Part shown: piece after piece, positions 50,689 to 59,934 of the stretch
Position numbering within the stretch: position 1 is the stretch's first letter
How the letters are laid out: each line of letters opens with the position of its first letter
Source: JAKACA01 sp963769255
GTDB lineage: Bacteria; Actinomycetota; Acidimicrobiia; Acidimicrobiales; Bog-793
Direction of reading: 5' to 3'
Assembly: GCA_963769255.1 (NCBI GenBank)
Contig: CAVYKV010000002.1
Span: forward strand, 434,001-498,000
DNA length: 64,000 nt
The notes under the pieces: generated by a model
What the model was told of the DNA's origin: nothing
The model's database searches: none
The model's input: the letters and a program-made list of their open reading frames with translations, nothing else
Program-made: the position numbers and the translations under genes

Positions 50689-51963
50689 ATGAGCCGCGGG
50701 CGGTACCTCATGGTGTTCCGCGCCCCGGGTGTCTCCTTCATCCTGCCCGTCTCGCTCGTCGCCCGGCTGCCGGTCGCCATGTTGAGCCTGGCGATCATCC
50801 TCCGCATCGCCACGGCGACGGGCTCCTACGCCCGGGCGGGCGCCGTCACCGGCATGTACGTCGTGGCGACGGGCGTCATGAGCCCCGTGCTGGGTCGCCT
50901 GGCCGATCGCATCGGCCTCCGGTCCGTGCTGACGGCCTCGGCGGTCGTGAACTCCGCCGGGCTCGTCGCCTTGGCCCTCGTCCCCGTGCACGAGACCGTC
51001 GCCCTCCTCCTCATCGCCGCCTTGGCGGGAGGCAGCCTGCCGCCGGTGGCGCCGGCGGTGCGGTCGCTCTGGACGCGCATCGTGAGCGGCTCCGAGATGC
51101 GCAGCGCCCTCTATGCCTTCGACGCCACCATGCAGGAGGTGACCTTCATGGTGGGACCCACCCTCGTCGCCCTCATCAGCTCCCTCTCGGGGCCGCCGGC
51201 GGCGCTCCTCACCTGCGCAGGAATCGGCCTCGGCGGCACCATCGCCCTCACGCTGCACCCTGCCATCTCCACCCCGCGGGCGAGCGAGCCGGCCGAGAGC
51301 GAGCTCGTGGAGATCGGGGCGTCCCCGCTCGCCGGCAAGGCCGGCACGGAGGCCGGCGCCGGCGTGCCGGCCGGGGACATCCCCGCCCGCCGCCGGTTCC
51401 AGCTCGCCGGGACGCCGGGCCTCATGATGCTCGTCCTCGTCATCCTCCTCTTCCTCGGCGCCATCGTCATCGTCGAGGTGACCGTCGTCGCCTTCGCCGG
51501 CCACCATCACCGGAGCACCGATGCGGGCCTCCTCCTCGCCGTGTGGTCGAGCGGCTCCATGGCGGGCGGCCTCACCTTCGGCGCCCGCGTCGCCCACGCC
51601 GGCGCCCGCGCCTTGGCGGCGTTGCTGTTGACGGCGGCGGCGGGCTTTGCCTGCCTGGCCGTCGCCTCCGGGGTGGCCGTCCTCTTCCCGCTCATGTTCC
51701 TCGCCGGCGTGTCGATCGCCCCCGGCTTCAGCTGCATCTACGGCCTCGTGGGGGCGAGCGCCCCGGCTGGGGGCGTCGTGGAGGCCTTCAGCTGGGTGAG
51801 CAGCGGCATCCAGATGGGGGCGGCGGGCGGAGCCGCCCTCGGGGGTGTGCTGGTGGACACGCTCGGAACCCGCTCGACGTTCCTCTTCGCCGCCGGTGTC
51901 GGCCTCGCCACGGCCTCGGTCGCCTGGTGGCGTACCCGCCATCTGCGCCCAGCGGCGGCCTGA
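50689..51963 (+). CDS. MFS transporter
   Basis: The product has 424 residues from ATG 50689, the start that places the first helix (VSFILPVSLVARLPVAMLSL) at the proper distance. About 12 hydrophobic segments are seen, with a long central loop (about 190-235) between helices 6 and 7 and the loop-2 style GRLADRIGLRSVL. The family exports or imports small molecules with protons. It ends three bases before the ABC exporter ATPase, so the two may be one export unit. The substrate is unknown. Confidence 0.88.
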   Translation: MSRGRYLMVFRAPGVSFILPVSLVARLPVAMLSLAIILRIATATGSYARAGAVTGMYVVATGVMSPVLGRLADRIGLRSVLTASAVVNSAGLVALALVPVHETVALLLIAALAGGSLPPVAPAVRSLWTRIVSGSEMRSALYAFDATMQEVTFMVGPTLVALISSLSGPPAALLTCAGIGLGGTIALTLHPAISTPRASEPAESELVEIGASPLAGKAGTEAGAGVPAGDIPARRRFQLAGTPGLMMLVLVILLFLGAIVIVEVTVVAFAGHHHRSTDAGLLLAVWSSGSMAGGLTFGARVAHAGARALAALLLTAAAGFACLAVASGVAVLFPLMFLAGVSIAPGFSCIYGLVGASAPAGGVVEAFSWVSSGIQMGAAGGAALGGVLVDTLGTRSTFLFAAGVGLATASVAWWRTRHLRPAAA

Positions 51964-51966
51964 GCT

Positions 51967-52944
51967 GTGCGAAGCTCGACGGCCGTGGTGCACACCGACC
52001 AGGTCGTCATCCGCACCACCGGCCTCACGAAGATCTACGCCGGGACGGACTTCCGAGCCGTCGACGAGCTGAACCTCGAGGTGATGGCCGGCGAGATCTT
52101 CGGCCTCCTCGGCCCGAACGGCGCCGGCAAGACGACGACGGCGGGCATGCTCACGACCCGAGTCGTCCCGACGGCGGGCGGCGCCGAGGTCGGGGGCGTC
52201 GACGTCGTCGCCCACCCCGCCCTCGCCAAGCAGCTCCTCGGCATCGTCTCGCAGCAGAACACGCTCGACCGCCAGCTCACGGTATTCGAGAACCTCTACT
52301 ACCACGGGCTCCTCTTCGGCATCCCGGCGAAACGCTCCCGGCAGATCGCCGACGACCTCCTCCACCAGTTCCATCTGAGCAAGTGGGGAAAGGCCTCCGT
52401 CTACGCCCTCTCGGGCGGCATGGCCCAGCGCCTCATGGTGGCCAGAGCGATCTTCCACCGCCCCGCCGTGCTCTTCCTCGACGAGCCGACGGCGGGACTC
52501 GACCCCCAGAGCCGGCTGGCGCTGTGGGAGATCCTCGGGCAGCTGAACGACGACGGCCAGACGATCGTCCTCACGACGCACTTCATGGAGGAGGCCGATC
52601 GCCTCTGCGGGCGCGTCGCCATCATGGACCACGGCCGCATCCTCGCCCTCGACACGCCGGCGGCGCTGAAGGCGAGCGTGGGCGCCGACACCCTCGTGAC
52701 CGTCCTGTCCGCCGCGGATTCGCAGGCCCTCGCCGACCACCTGCTCGCCTCCGTCGGCGGGACCGTGGCCGCCCGCACGATCGCGGGAGGCGTCGAGCTC
52801 AGCGTGCAAGGCGCCGAGCGCATCGTGCCCCGCGTCGTGGAGGCGGCCGAGGCGGGCGGCTACGACCTCATCGACCTCGGCGTCTCTCCGACCACCCTCG
52901 AGACGGTGTTCATCAACCTCACCGGGAAGGAGCTCCGCGAATGA
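51967..52944 (+). CDS. ABC exporter ATP-binding protein (DrrA-type)
   Basis: The product has 325 residues from a GTG. Walker A is GPNGAGKTT, the signature LSGGMAQR and Walker B VLFLDEPTAGLD, followed by TTHFMEEADRLCGRVAIMDH. The C-terminal extension (about 230-325) is typical of DrrA-like drug or lipid exporters. The stop overlaps the start of the permease gene (ATGA). The nearby MFS gene may serve the same purpose. Confidence 0.93.
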   Translation: MRSSTAVVHTDQVVIRTTGLTKIYAGTDFRAVDELNLEVMAGEIFGLLGPNGAGKTTTAGMLTTRVVPTAGGAEVGGVDVVAHPALAKQLLGIVSQQNTLDRQLTVFENLYYHGLLFGIPAKRSRQIADDLLHQFHLSKWGKASVYALSGGMAQRLMVARAIFHRPAVLFLDEPTAGLDPQSRLALWEILGQLNDDGQTIVLTTHFMEEADRLCGRVAIMDHGRILALDTPAALKASVGADTLVTVLSAADSQALADHLLASVGGTVAARTIAGGVELSVQGAERIVPRVVEAAEAGGYDLIDLGVSPTTLETVFINLTGKELRE

Positions 52945-53892
52945 GCGCGACAGCGGCGACAGCAGCGACGGCACCGGGGGCCGGCGCCCGCACCGGAGCC
53001 CACCGCATCGGCACCGACCCGCTCCGCTCGACGTTGCAGGCCAGCTGGACCGCCCTCGGCGCCCTCGTCCGGCGTGACCTCCTCGTGCTCCGCAAGCACA
53101 TCGTCGAGTTCGTCCTCCGCGTCATCATCCAGCCCTTCCTCCTCGTCTTCGTGTTCCTCTACGTGTTCCCCACGATCGGGCAGGGAATTGGCGGCGCCCG
53201 GCCGTCACATGTGGTGGCGGGAGCCGGCGCCGCCGTGGCCGCCCAGGCGGGCGAGTCGGCGTTCGCCACCGTCCTCGTGCCCGGCGTCGTCGCCATCAGC
53301 ATCATGTTCCAGGGCATCCAGGCCGTCGCCCTGCAGCTTGCCCAGGAGTTCGGCTACACCCGCGAGATCGAGGACCGCGTGCAGGCGCCCTGCCCGATCT
53401 GGCTCGTGGCCATGGCCAAGGTGCTCTCGGGCGCCGCCCAGGCCGTCCTCTCCGCCGTCATCGTCTTCCCCATCGCCTCCGTCATCCACGCCAAGGACGT
53501 CCGCCCGGATCCTCGTCTTCCACTGGGCGATCGTCCTCACCCTCATCCCGATCGCCAGCATCGCCATGACCTCCCTCGGCCTCCTCCTCGGGACGAAGTT
53601 CGAGCCGCGCAACATCGGTCTCATGTTCGGCTTCATCGTGCTGCCCCTCACGTTCCTCGGCGGCACCTACTACCAGTGGACGAAGCTGGCGCCCGTCCGC
53701 ATCGGCGGCTTCCACTGGCTGCAGACGGTCGTGCTCGTCAACCCGCTCATCTACGTCACCGAGGGGATGCGGGCCGCTTTCACGGGCGCCACCCACATGC
53801 ACCTGTACGTGATCTACCCGGTATTGCTGGGCTTCTGCGTGCTCTTCCTCCGCCTCGGCCTCACGAACTTCCGCAAGCGGGTGCTGTCCTAG
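52941..53892 (+). CDS. ABC-2 type permease, reading frame broken by one extra base
   Basis: The first 188 or so codons from ATG 52941 (to VIHAKDVR) and the remainder (ILVFHWAIVLTLIPIASIAM onward) are in different frames. Removing one C from the run at 53504-53506 gives a 316-residue protein with about six membrane helices, the normal DrrB size. Hydrophobic segments continue uninterrupted across the join. The protein would form the membrane channel of the exporter with the ATPase just upstream. The extra base sits beside a GGATCC, as in ccr. It overlaps the convergent metallohydrolase gene by four bases. Confidence 0.85.
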
Positions 53893-54815
53893 TCACCGTC
53901 GGCCGGGGCCGCCGAGCGCTGCTCCAACCACCTCCGAAACCCCGCCGCGTTCGAATGGAACCCGTTCAACGTCTCGAGCTTCCTGCGGGTGGTCTCGTCC
54001 GCCGGCGCCGTGGCGCTGGCAAAGCGGGCCTCGAGGGCGGCCGCCATGTCCTCGCCGGCGCGCCAGGCCCGCTCCGCTTCCTCCGCCCACGCCCGCAAGG
54101 TGTCTGCCGCCTCCCCGAGGAGCTCGTCGGGCTGGGCCGGGACGAGCCCGTAGTGGGCGAGGGCGATGCCCGTGGGACGAGCCTCGGCGAAGCGTTGCAG
54201 GGAGGTGAGGGCCTGCTCGAGGTCGAAGTCGGGCGGGGGCGTGGCGGGGCGGAGCATGCCGCCGTCCGGCAGGCGGACCCCGACGGCGTCGCCGGCGAAC
54301 AGGAAGCCGCTCTCCGAGTCGACGAGGCCGAGATGGTGCTTGGCGTGGCCGGGCGAGTCGATCGCCCGGAGGGTGCGGCCCGCCCCGATGGCGATCTCGG
54401 CGCCGTCCTCGAGCACGACGATGCGGTCGGCCGGCGTCGGGTCGAGGCGTCCGTAGAGCGAGTCCAGGAGCGGGCCGTACACGCGGGCGGCCGAGTCGAC
54501 GAGGCGGGTGGGGTCGACGAGGTGCCGTGCCCCCTTCGGGTGCACGTAGACGGTGGCGTTCGGGAAGGCGCGGGCGACGTCGCCGACGCCGCCGGCGTGG
54601 TCGAGGTGGATGTGGGTGACGGCGACGCCGGCGAGGTCGTCCGGCCCGAGGCCGAGCGTGGCGAGGGCGGCGAGGAGGGTCTCGATCGAGCTCTGGCTGC
54701 CCGTCTCGACGAGGACGGGCCGCTCGCCCTCGATGAGGTAGCCGGCCGTCATGCGCTCCCAGCCGCCGAGGAGCGTGTCGATCTCGACGACTCCGGGGGC
54801 GAGCCGGGACGTCAC
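53889..54815 (-). CDS. Metallo-beta-lactamase-fold hydrolase
   Basis: The product has 308 residues. The zinc-binding motif is THIHLDHAGG, with further ligands in IDSPGHAKHH and FLFAGDAVGVR, and a C-terminal helical domain. The layout is close to glyoxalase II-like and SoxH-type hydrolases; the substrate is not evident. The start overlaps the end of the glycosyltransferase gene (ATGA), placing it last in a four-gene minus-strand operon with GH15 and glucose dehydrogenase. Confidence 0.88.
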   Translation of the reverse strand: MTSRLAPGVVEIDTLLGGWERMTAGYLIEGERPVLVETGSQSSIETLLAALATLGLGPDDLAGVAVTHIHLDHAGGVGDVARAFPNATVYVHPKGARHLVDPTRLVDSAARVYGPLLDSLYGRLDPTPADRIVVLEDGAEIAIGAGRTLRAIDSPGHAKHHLGLVDSESGFLFAGDAVGVRLPDGGMLRPATPPPDFDLEQALTSLQRFAEARPTGIALAHYGLVPAQPDELLGEAADTLRAWAEEAERAWRAGEDMAAALEARFASATAPADETTRRKLETLNGFHSNAAGFRRWLEQRSAAPADGD

Positions 54816-55648
54816 GTCCGCTCTCGCAGCCAGGTCCGGGCGATGACGGAGGCGTAGCGGGGGCCGTAGAGGAGGTTGCTGCCCTTCTTCGACTGGCCGG
54901 AGGCGCGAGGGTGCCAGACGGTCGGGCGCTCCCCGATGCGCCAGCCGCGGGCGGCGGCGCTGATGATGAGCTCTGCCGTCTGGTACTGGTCCTGCTCGAG
55001 GAGGACGTCGCGCAGGACGTCGGTGCGCAGCGCCCGGAAGCCGTTGGACGTGTCCGTGAGGGACTGCCCCGTCAGCCGGTTGATGACGGTGGCGAAGACG
55101 CGCACGCCCGTCTTGCGCAACTGGTCGCCGGAACGGTCGCCCGTGTTGTCGACACCGAGGCGACGGCTGGCGATGACGAAGTCGAGGTCACCCTCGATGA
55201 CCGGCTCGAGGAGCACCGGGATCTCGGCCGGGTCGTTCTGACCGTCGGCGTCGAGGGTGACGACGTACTGGGCTCCCTTGTCGATGGCGAGCTGGTAGCC
55301 GAGGCGGAGTGCGACGCCGTGGCCGAGGTTGCAGGGAAACTTCGCCCAGTACACCCCGGCTGCCTCGCACACCTCGTCGGTACCGTCGTCGCCGCCGTCG
55401 ATGACGACGAGCGTCGAGGTCGCAAGGCCGTGCACCTCGCTCGGGACGGCCTTCAGGACCGGACCGATGTTGTCGGCCTCGTTGTAGGCGGCCAAGAGGA
55501 CGAGCACGGGGGCGAAGCTGAACCCGGGGCTGCGCCGCTCGAGATCCTGCCGGGCGAGATCGGCGCCCAGGCGCTTCATGTCGGCGTAGCGGCGCTCGAA
55601 GCGGTCCCGCGGTCCCTTCGCCGGCGGGATGAGGTCGACGGCGCGCAT
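54812..55648 (-). CDS. Glycosyltransferase family 2 (dolichyl-phosphate mannose synthase-like)
   Basis: The product has 278 residues from ATG 55648, which overlaps the dehydrogenase stop (TGATG). The GT-A fold is visible in FAPVLVLLAAYNEADNIGPV, the acidic VVTLDADGQNDP (DxD-type) and FRALRTDVLRDV. There is no C-terminal membrane domain, so it should be cytoplasmic or peripheral. Members move a sugar from a nucleotide to a lipid phosphate or another acceptor; neither donor nor acceptor can be identified. Confidence 0.88.
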   Translation of the reverse strand: MRAVDLIPPAKGPRDRFERRYADMKRLGADLARQDLERRSPGFSFAPVLVLLAAYNEADNIGPVLKAVPSEVHGLATSTLVVIDGGDDGTDEVCEAAGVYWAKFPCNLGHGVALRLGYQLAIDKGAQYVVTLDADGQNDPAEIPVLLEPVIEGDLDFVIASRRLGVDNTGDRSGDQLRKTGVRVFATVINRLTGQSLTDTSNGFRALRTDVLRDVLLEQDQYQTAELIISAAARGWRIGERPTVWHPRASGQSKKGSNLLYGPRYASVIARTWLRERT

Positions 55649-56700
55649 CAGCCCGCTCGACCGATCTCGATCACGACCTTCACGTCGTCGGGTTCCCGTT
55701 GCAGGGCGCTGGCGAAGTCCTCCATCGGCACCTTGCGGGTGACGACCTTGCCGAGCCAGTCCTTGTCGGCCTTGGCGAGGGCGTCGCCGGCCGCCACGTA
55801 GTGGCGGCGGTTGGCGTTCACGGAGCCGACGACGCACTCGTTCTCGAGCACCATGTCGCGGTTGAGGAGGCCAGCGTCGACGGTGAGCGTCCGCCCGGTC
55901 GGCGAGACGCCCGTGAGGCAGAGCACCCCGCCGGGGGCGAGGTGATCCATGGCGTCGAAGACGAGCGCGCCGACACCGGTGCACTCGATGACGATGTCCG
56001 GGGATCCGCAGGCATCCTCCACCTTGCCCGTGTGGTAATGCGCTCCCAAGGCGGCCACGAGGTCGGGCTTGAGGCCGCTCGTGACCTGGTCGATGACGTG
56101 TACCTCGAGGCCCTTCTGGACGCCGATGAGCGCTGCTAGGAGGCCGATGGGACCGGCACCCGTGACGACGGCCCGCTCCGGCTCCCAGATGGCCCGGTTG
56201 CCCACGAGCAGCGCCTGCTCCCACGCCTTGGCGACGACGCTCGTCGGCTCGAGGAGGACGGCGAGGGTGCCGAGGGTCTCGTCCACCTTCACGACGGCAT
56301 CGGCGTTCGCCCGGTAGCGCTCCCGCATGAAGCCATCGAGCGACTTGATCCCGTGCTCGGTGTACTGGCCGTTGCGGCAGAAGTCCCACTCTCCCTTGGC
56401 GCAGCTGTAGCAGGGCACCGGATCGGGCCGGCGCACGATGCCGACGACGAAGTCGCCCGCCCCGAGCCCCGCCCCGTCGGGGGCCTCGCGTACCCGACCG
56501 ATGGACTCGTGGCCGAGCACGAGACGCTGGTGTCCCTCCGGCGGCCAGCCGTACTCGCCGGCGGAGATTTCGAGGTCGGTCCCGCAGACGCCGACGGCGA
56601 GGACGTCGACGAGCACGGGGCCGTCGCTCTCGGGGGGCTCGCCGATGTCGTCGAGCCGGGCGCTGTCGGCCGTACCGGGCAGGACGGTGATCGCCTTCAA
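55648..56700 (-). CDS. Zinc-dependent glucose 1-dehydrogenase-like medium-chain dehydrogenase
   Basis: The product has 350 residues. Catalytic zinc ligands are suggested by VGVCGTDLEI and LVLGHESIGRV, the structural zinc region by CYSCAKGEWDFCRNG, and the nucleotide fold by VVTGAGPIGLLAALIG. The segment GEWDFCRNGQYTEHGIKSLD is characteristic of archaeal-type glucose dehydrogenases, which oxidise glucose to gluconolactone. The GH15 enzyme encoded 50 bp upstream would release glucose from trehalose or an alpha-glucan, so the two make a short pathway. Confidence 0.87.
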   Translation of the reverse strand: MKAITVLPGTADSARLDDIGEPPESDGPVLVDVLAVGVCGTDLEISAGEYGWPPEGHQRLVLGHESIGRVREAPDGAGLGAGDFVVGIVRRPDPVPCYSCAKGEWDFCRNGQYTEHGIKSLDGFMRERYRANADAVVKVDETLGTLAVLLEPTSVVAKAWEQALLVGNRAIWEPERAVVTGAGPIGLLAALIGVQKGLEVHVIDQVTSGLKPDLVAALGAHYHTGKVEDACGSPDIVIECTGVGALVFDAMDHLAPGGVLCLTGVSPTGRTLTVDAGLLNRDMVLENECVVGSVNANRRHYVAAGDALAKADKDWLGKVVTRKVPMEDFASALQREPDDVKVVIEIGRAG

Positions 56701-56749
56701 GGTGTCCTCCTTGTTCGTTCTCGGCTCGTGGCCCGATCGGGAGCCATGC

Positions 56750-58663
56750 TCAATGGCTGAGCCTCACGTGCCGGTGCGGCAGGTGGCCGTAGCGGGGGTG
56801 GCGACTGGTGGGGCGCGGCGCGGGGCGCACCCCCTGTAGCCGCTCCCGGTGCGTCATGCCCGTCCCGAGGTGCTCCTGCGACAGCCCGACCGCCGTGTTC
56901 ACGAGGGACACGTGCGAGAAGGCCTGCGGGAAGTTGCCCACCTGCCGCTTGGCGATGGGATCGTACTCCTCGGATAGGAGTCCGAGGTCGTTGCGAAGGG
57001 CGAGCAGCTTCTCGAACAGCGCCACGGCCTCGTCGTGGCGTCCGATGAGGTGGAGGTCGTCCGCCAGCCAGAACGAGCAGGCGAGGAAGGCGCCTTCCCG
57101 GCCCGTCAGCCCGTCGACGTGCTCGGAGTTGGTCGAGTCGTAGCGCATGACGAAGCCGTCCTGCGTGAGCTCCCGCCGCACCGCCTCCACCGTGCCGACG
57201 ACTCGCTCGTCCTCGGGGGGGAGGAAGCCGACGAGGGGGATCATGAGGACGCTGGCGTCCAGCTCCTTCGACCCGTAGTACTGCGTGAAGGTCTTGCGCT
57301 CGGCGTCGTAGCCACGCTCGAGCACCTCGGAGTGGATCTGCTGGCGCAGCGCCCGCCAGCGGTCGAGCGGCCCGCTCAGGTCGTACTCCTCGATGTCGCG
57401 CACGGCGGCGTCGACGGCCGCCCAGGCCATCACCTTGGAGTGGGTGAAATGCCGGCGCGGCCCCCGCACCTCCCAGATGCCGTCGTCCGGCTCCTTCCAG
57501 CCCGACTCGAGGAAGTCGAGGATGGCGAGCTCGAGATCCCACGCCGGGGTGCTGGACGGGATGGAGAGGCGGCGGGCCTCGTGGAGGGCGCTGATGACCT
57601 CGCCGTAGACGTCGAGCTGGTACTGGTCGGCGGCAGCGTTGCCGACCCGGACCGGTGAGGAGCCCTCGTAGCCGGGGAGCCACGGGATCTCCCGCTCGAG
57701 GAGGGTCCGTTCGCCGGAGGGGCCGTACATGATCTGGAGTTTCGAGGGTTCGCCGGCGACCGCTCTGAGCAACCAGTCGCGCCAGGCGGCGGCCTCCTCG
57801 CCGTATCCGGCGGCCATGAGGGCCGAGAGCGTCAGCGTGGCGTCCCGCAGCCACGAGTAGCGGTAGTCCCAGTTGCGGGAGCCGCCGAGCGATTCCGGCA
57901 GCGAGGTCGTGGGCGCCGCGATGATGCCCCCCGTCGGCCGGTAGGTGAGCGCCTTCAGGGTGATGAGCGACCGGACGACCGGCTCCTGCCAGCTGTCGAG
58001 GGAGAGGCTGCCCATCTCGGCCCACGACTGCCAGTAGCGCGCCGTCTGGCGAACGGCGAAGGCGGCGTCGATCGGTCGGGGCAGCTCGTGCGTGGAGCCG
58101 AAGTAGCTGAGGACGAACGGCACGCTCTGGCCTTCGCGCAGCACGAACTCGGCCACCGTCGTCATGTCCTCGCCGTGGGCGTGCACCGGCGACCAGAGAG
58201 CGAGGCCGTCCGGCCCGGCGACGGCGACGAGGGTGCCGTCGACGTGGCGGACCCAGGGGATGACCGTCCCGTAGTCGAAGCGGAGCACGAGATCCATGCG
58301 CATCTCCACGGCGCCGCTGAGGCACTCGAGGAGCCGGACCATCTGGGGGGCCTCGTCCCGCACGAGCATGCAGTCGGTCAGGCGGACGGCGCCTTCGGGC
58401 AGCTGCCACTCCGTCTGGAGCACGAGGGAGTCGCCGACGTAGGACCGGCGTGTCGCCAGCAGGGGGGCACCGTCTCCCGGCTTCGGGCTCGCCTTGGGTG
58501 CGAGGCGCCAGTAGCCGTTGCCCTCCGAGCCGAGAAGGCGGGCGAAGCAGGCGGGCGAGTCGAAGCGCGGCAGGCAGTACCAGTCGACGGACCCGTCCCG
58601 CCCGACGAGCGCTGCCGTCTGGGTGTCGCCGATGAGCCCGTAGTCCTCGATGCGTAACGCCAC
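56750..58663 (-). CDS. Glycoside hydrolase family 15 (glucoamylase/trehalase-like)
   Basis: The product has 637 residues. The N-terminal beta-sandwich begins IEDYGLIGDTQTAALVGRDG and the (alpha/alpha)6 barrel starts near residue 235 with SRNWDYRYSWLRDATLTLSA, a hallmark of the family. No signal peptide is present, so it acts in the cytoplasm. Actinobacterial GH15 members of this shape include trehalases. It heads the operon with glucose dehydrogenase, a glycosyltransferase and a metallohydrolase. Confidence 0.92.
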   Translation of the reverse strand: MALRIEDYGLIGDTQTAALVGRDGSVDWYCLPRFDSPACFARLLGSEGNGYWRLAPKASPKPGDGAPLLATRRSYVGDSLVLQTEWQLPEGAVRLTDCMLVRDEAPQMVRLLECLSGAVEMRMDLVLRFDYGTVIPWVRHVDGTLVAVAGPDGLALWSPVHAHGEDMTTVAEFVLREGQSVPFVLSYFGSTHELPRPIDAAFAVRQTARYWQSWAEMGSLSLDSWQEPVVRSLITLKALTYRPTGGIIAAPTTSLPESLGGSRNWDYRYSWLRDATLTLSALMAAGYGEEAAAWRDWLLRAVAGEPSKLQIMYGPSGERTLLEREIPWLPGYEGSSPVRVGNAAADQYQLDVYGEVISALHEARRLSIPSSTPAWDLELAILDFLESGWKEPDDGIWEVRGPRRHFTHSKVMAWAAVDAAVRDIEEYDLSGPLDRWRALRQQIHSEVLERGYDAERKTFTQYYGSKELDASVLMIPLVGFLPPEDERVVGTVEAVRRELTQDGFVMRYDSTNSEHVDGLTGREGAFLACSFWLADDLHLIGRHDEAVALFEKLLALRNDLGLLSEEYDPIAKRQVGNFPQAFSHVSLVNTAVGLSQEHLGTGMTHRERLQGVRPAPRPTSRHPRYGHLPHRHVRLSH

Positions 58664-58722
58664 GCCGTCATCATGGCCGACAGAACGTCGGCGATGCCCG
58701 CGTCGTCGCCTACCTGTGGCGC

Positions 58723-59901
58723 TCAGTCCGAGATGCAGCTCCCCGTGCCGACGCGACGGCCTGGCGGCGCCGCCTCGGCGAGGTGCACCCGCTGCAGCAC
58801 GCCGGGGGAGGCGAGGGCGAAGCCGACGTCGCCGTTCGCCGAGTCGCGCGAGAAGACGACGCCGACGACTTCACCGTCCGGCTCGACGAGGGGTCCCCCC
58901 GAGTTGCCCGGCCGCACGAGGGCGCGGATCTCGTAGATCTGCCGCTCGGTGCTGGCCGTGTCGTAGATGTTGGGCGACTCGGGGTCGAAGCGCATCATGA
59001 CGCCAGCCGGCTGGGCATCGAACGGACCGCCGCCCGGGTAGCCGAGCACGACGGCCTTCGTCCCGCGGCCGACGTAGCCGGGATCGACGGTGAGCGGCGG
59101 CAGGCCGAGGCCGGACACCCTGAGGACGGCGAGATCGAAGTCGGGATCGAAGTAGACGGGCGTCGCCGGCTCGGACTGCACGCCGTCGTTCTCGCTGATG
59201 GAGGTCGCCCCCGCCACCACATGGGCGTTCGTCACGACGAGGCCGGGCGCCACCACGAAGCCGGTGCCCTCGACGACGACGTCGGCACACCCGGTGGCGA
59301 CGATCTGCACGGTGGACGATCCCGCCGTGTCGACGGCACGGTGCACCTCGGCGCCGGTGGCGACGGCCACCGGGGCGACGGGACCGATGAGGCCCATGCA
59401 GGGGATGGGGAGGCCGGCCTGGTCGAGGAGGCAGGCCTTGCTGGCGATGGCGGAGGGGACGTCCGGCATGACGCTCGAGACGAACCGCACGACGCGGGAA
59501 TTCTGGATCTCGCCCGAGATGACGCTCACCTGGCTGTCGGCGAGGAAGGCGGCGAGCAGCCAGACGATCACGAGGACGCCCGCCATGGCGATGAGCGCTC
59601 CCCCGCTGGCGTCGAGGGCAGCCACCCGCCGGCCTCGCATGCGGTGCCAGAGCCTCGCCCCCACCTGCCGCCCGATCCCCCACGTGATCGTGGAGGGGAC
59701 GAGGAGGAGCAGCAAGGACACGAAGGTCCTCGTGAACACGCCGTGGAGGTACGGCTGCACGATGACGGCGAGGGCGATGCCGAGGGCGAGCCCCAGCACC
59801 CCGCCCACGTAGGAGAGCACCTGCACGGCGGCACCGAGGCGGAGCCCGTGCACGGCGGCCGCCAGCACGAGCACGATGACGACGACGTCGAGGGCGTCCA
59901 C
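58723..59901 (-). CDS. MarP-like membrane serine protease (CvpA domain plus trypsin-like domain)
   Basis: The product has 392 residues. Four hydrophobic helices in the first 125 residues form a CvpA-type domain, followed by a periplasmic trypsin-like protease with His in VTNAHVVAG, Asp in DFDLAVLRV and Ser in RPGNSGGPL. Two Cys before the protease domain (KACLLDQAGLPIPC) may form a disulfide. In mycobacteria MarP is needed for survival of acid stress and cell-wall processing. It lies 33 bp downstream of pyrE on the same strand. Confidence 0.92.
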   Translation of the reverse strand: MDALDVVVIVLVLAAAVHGLRLGAAVQVLSYVGGVLGLALGIALAVIVQPYLHGVFTRTFVSLLLLLVPSTITWGIGRQVGARLWHRMRGRRVAALDASGGALIAMAGVLVIVWLLAAFLADSQVSVISGEIQNSRVVRFVSSVMPDVPSAIASKACLLDQAGLPIPCMGLIGPVAPVAVATGAEVHRAVDTAGSSTVQIVATGCADVVVEGTGFVVAPGLVVTNAHVVAGATSISENDGVQSEPATPVYFDPDFDLAVLRVSGLGLPPLTVDPGYVGRGTKAVVLGYPGGGPFDAQPAGVMMRFDPESPNIYDTASTERQIYEIRALVRPGNSGGPLVEPDGEVVGVVFSRDSANGDVGFALASPGVLQRVHLAEAAPPGRRVGTGSCISD

Positions 59902-59934
59902 AGCGCTACGTCCGCTCGGCGGGGCGGCGCACGG

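Noticed and set aside
49653..54857. 1734-codon plus-strand open frame
   Set aside because: Only its stretch from 52941 to about 53500 is real (first part of the ABC permease); the rest is the wrong frame of the PEP-mutase-like, MFS, ATPase and metallohydrolase genes.
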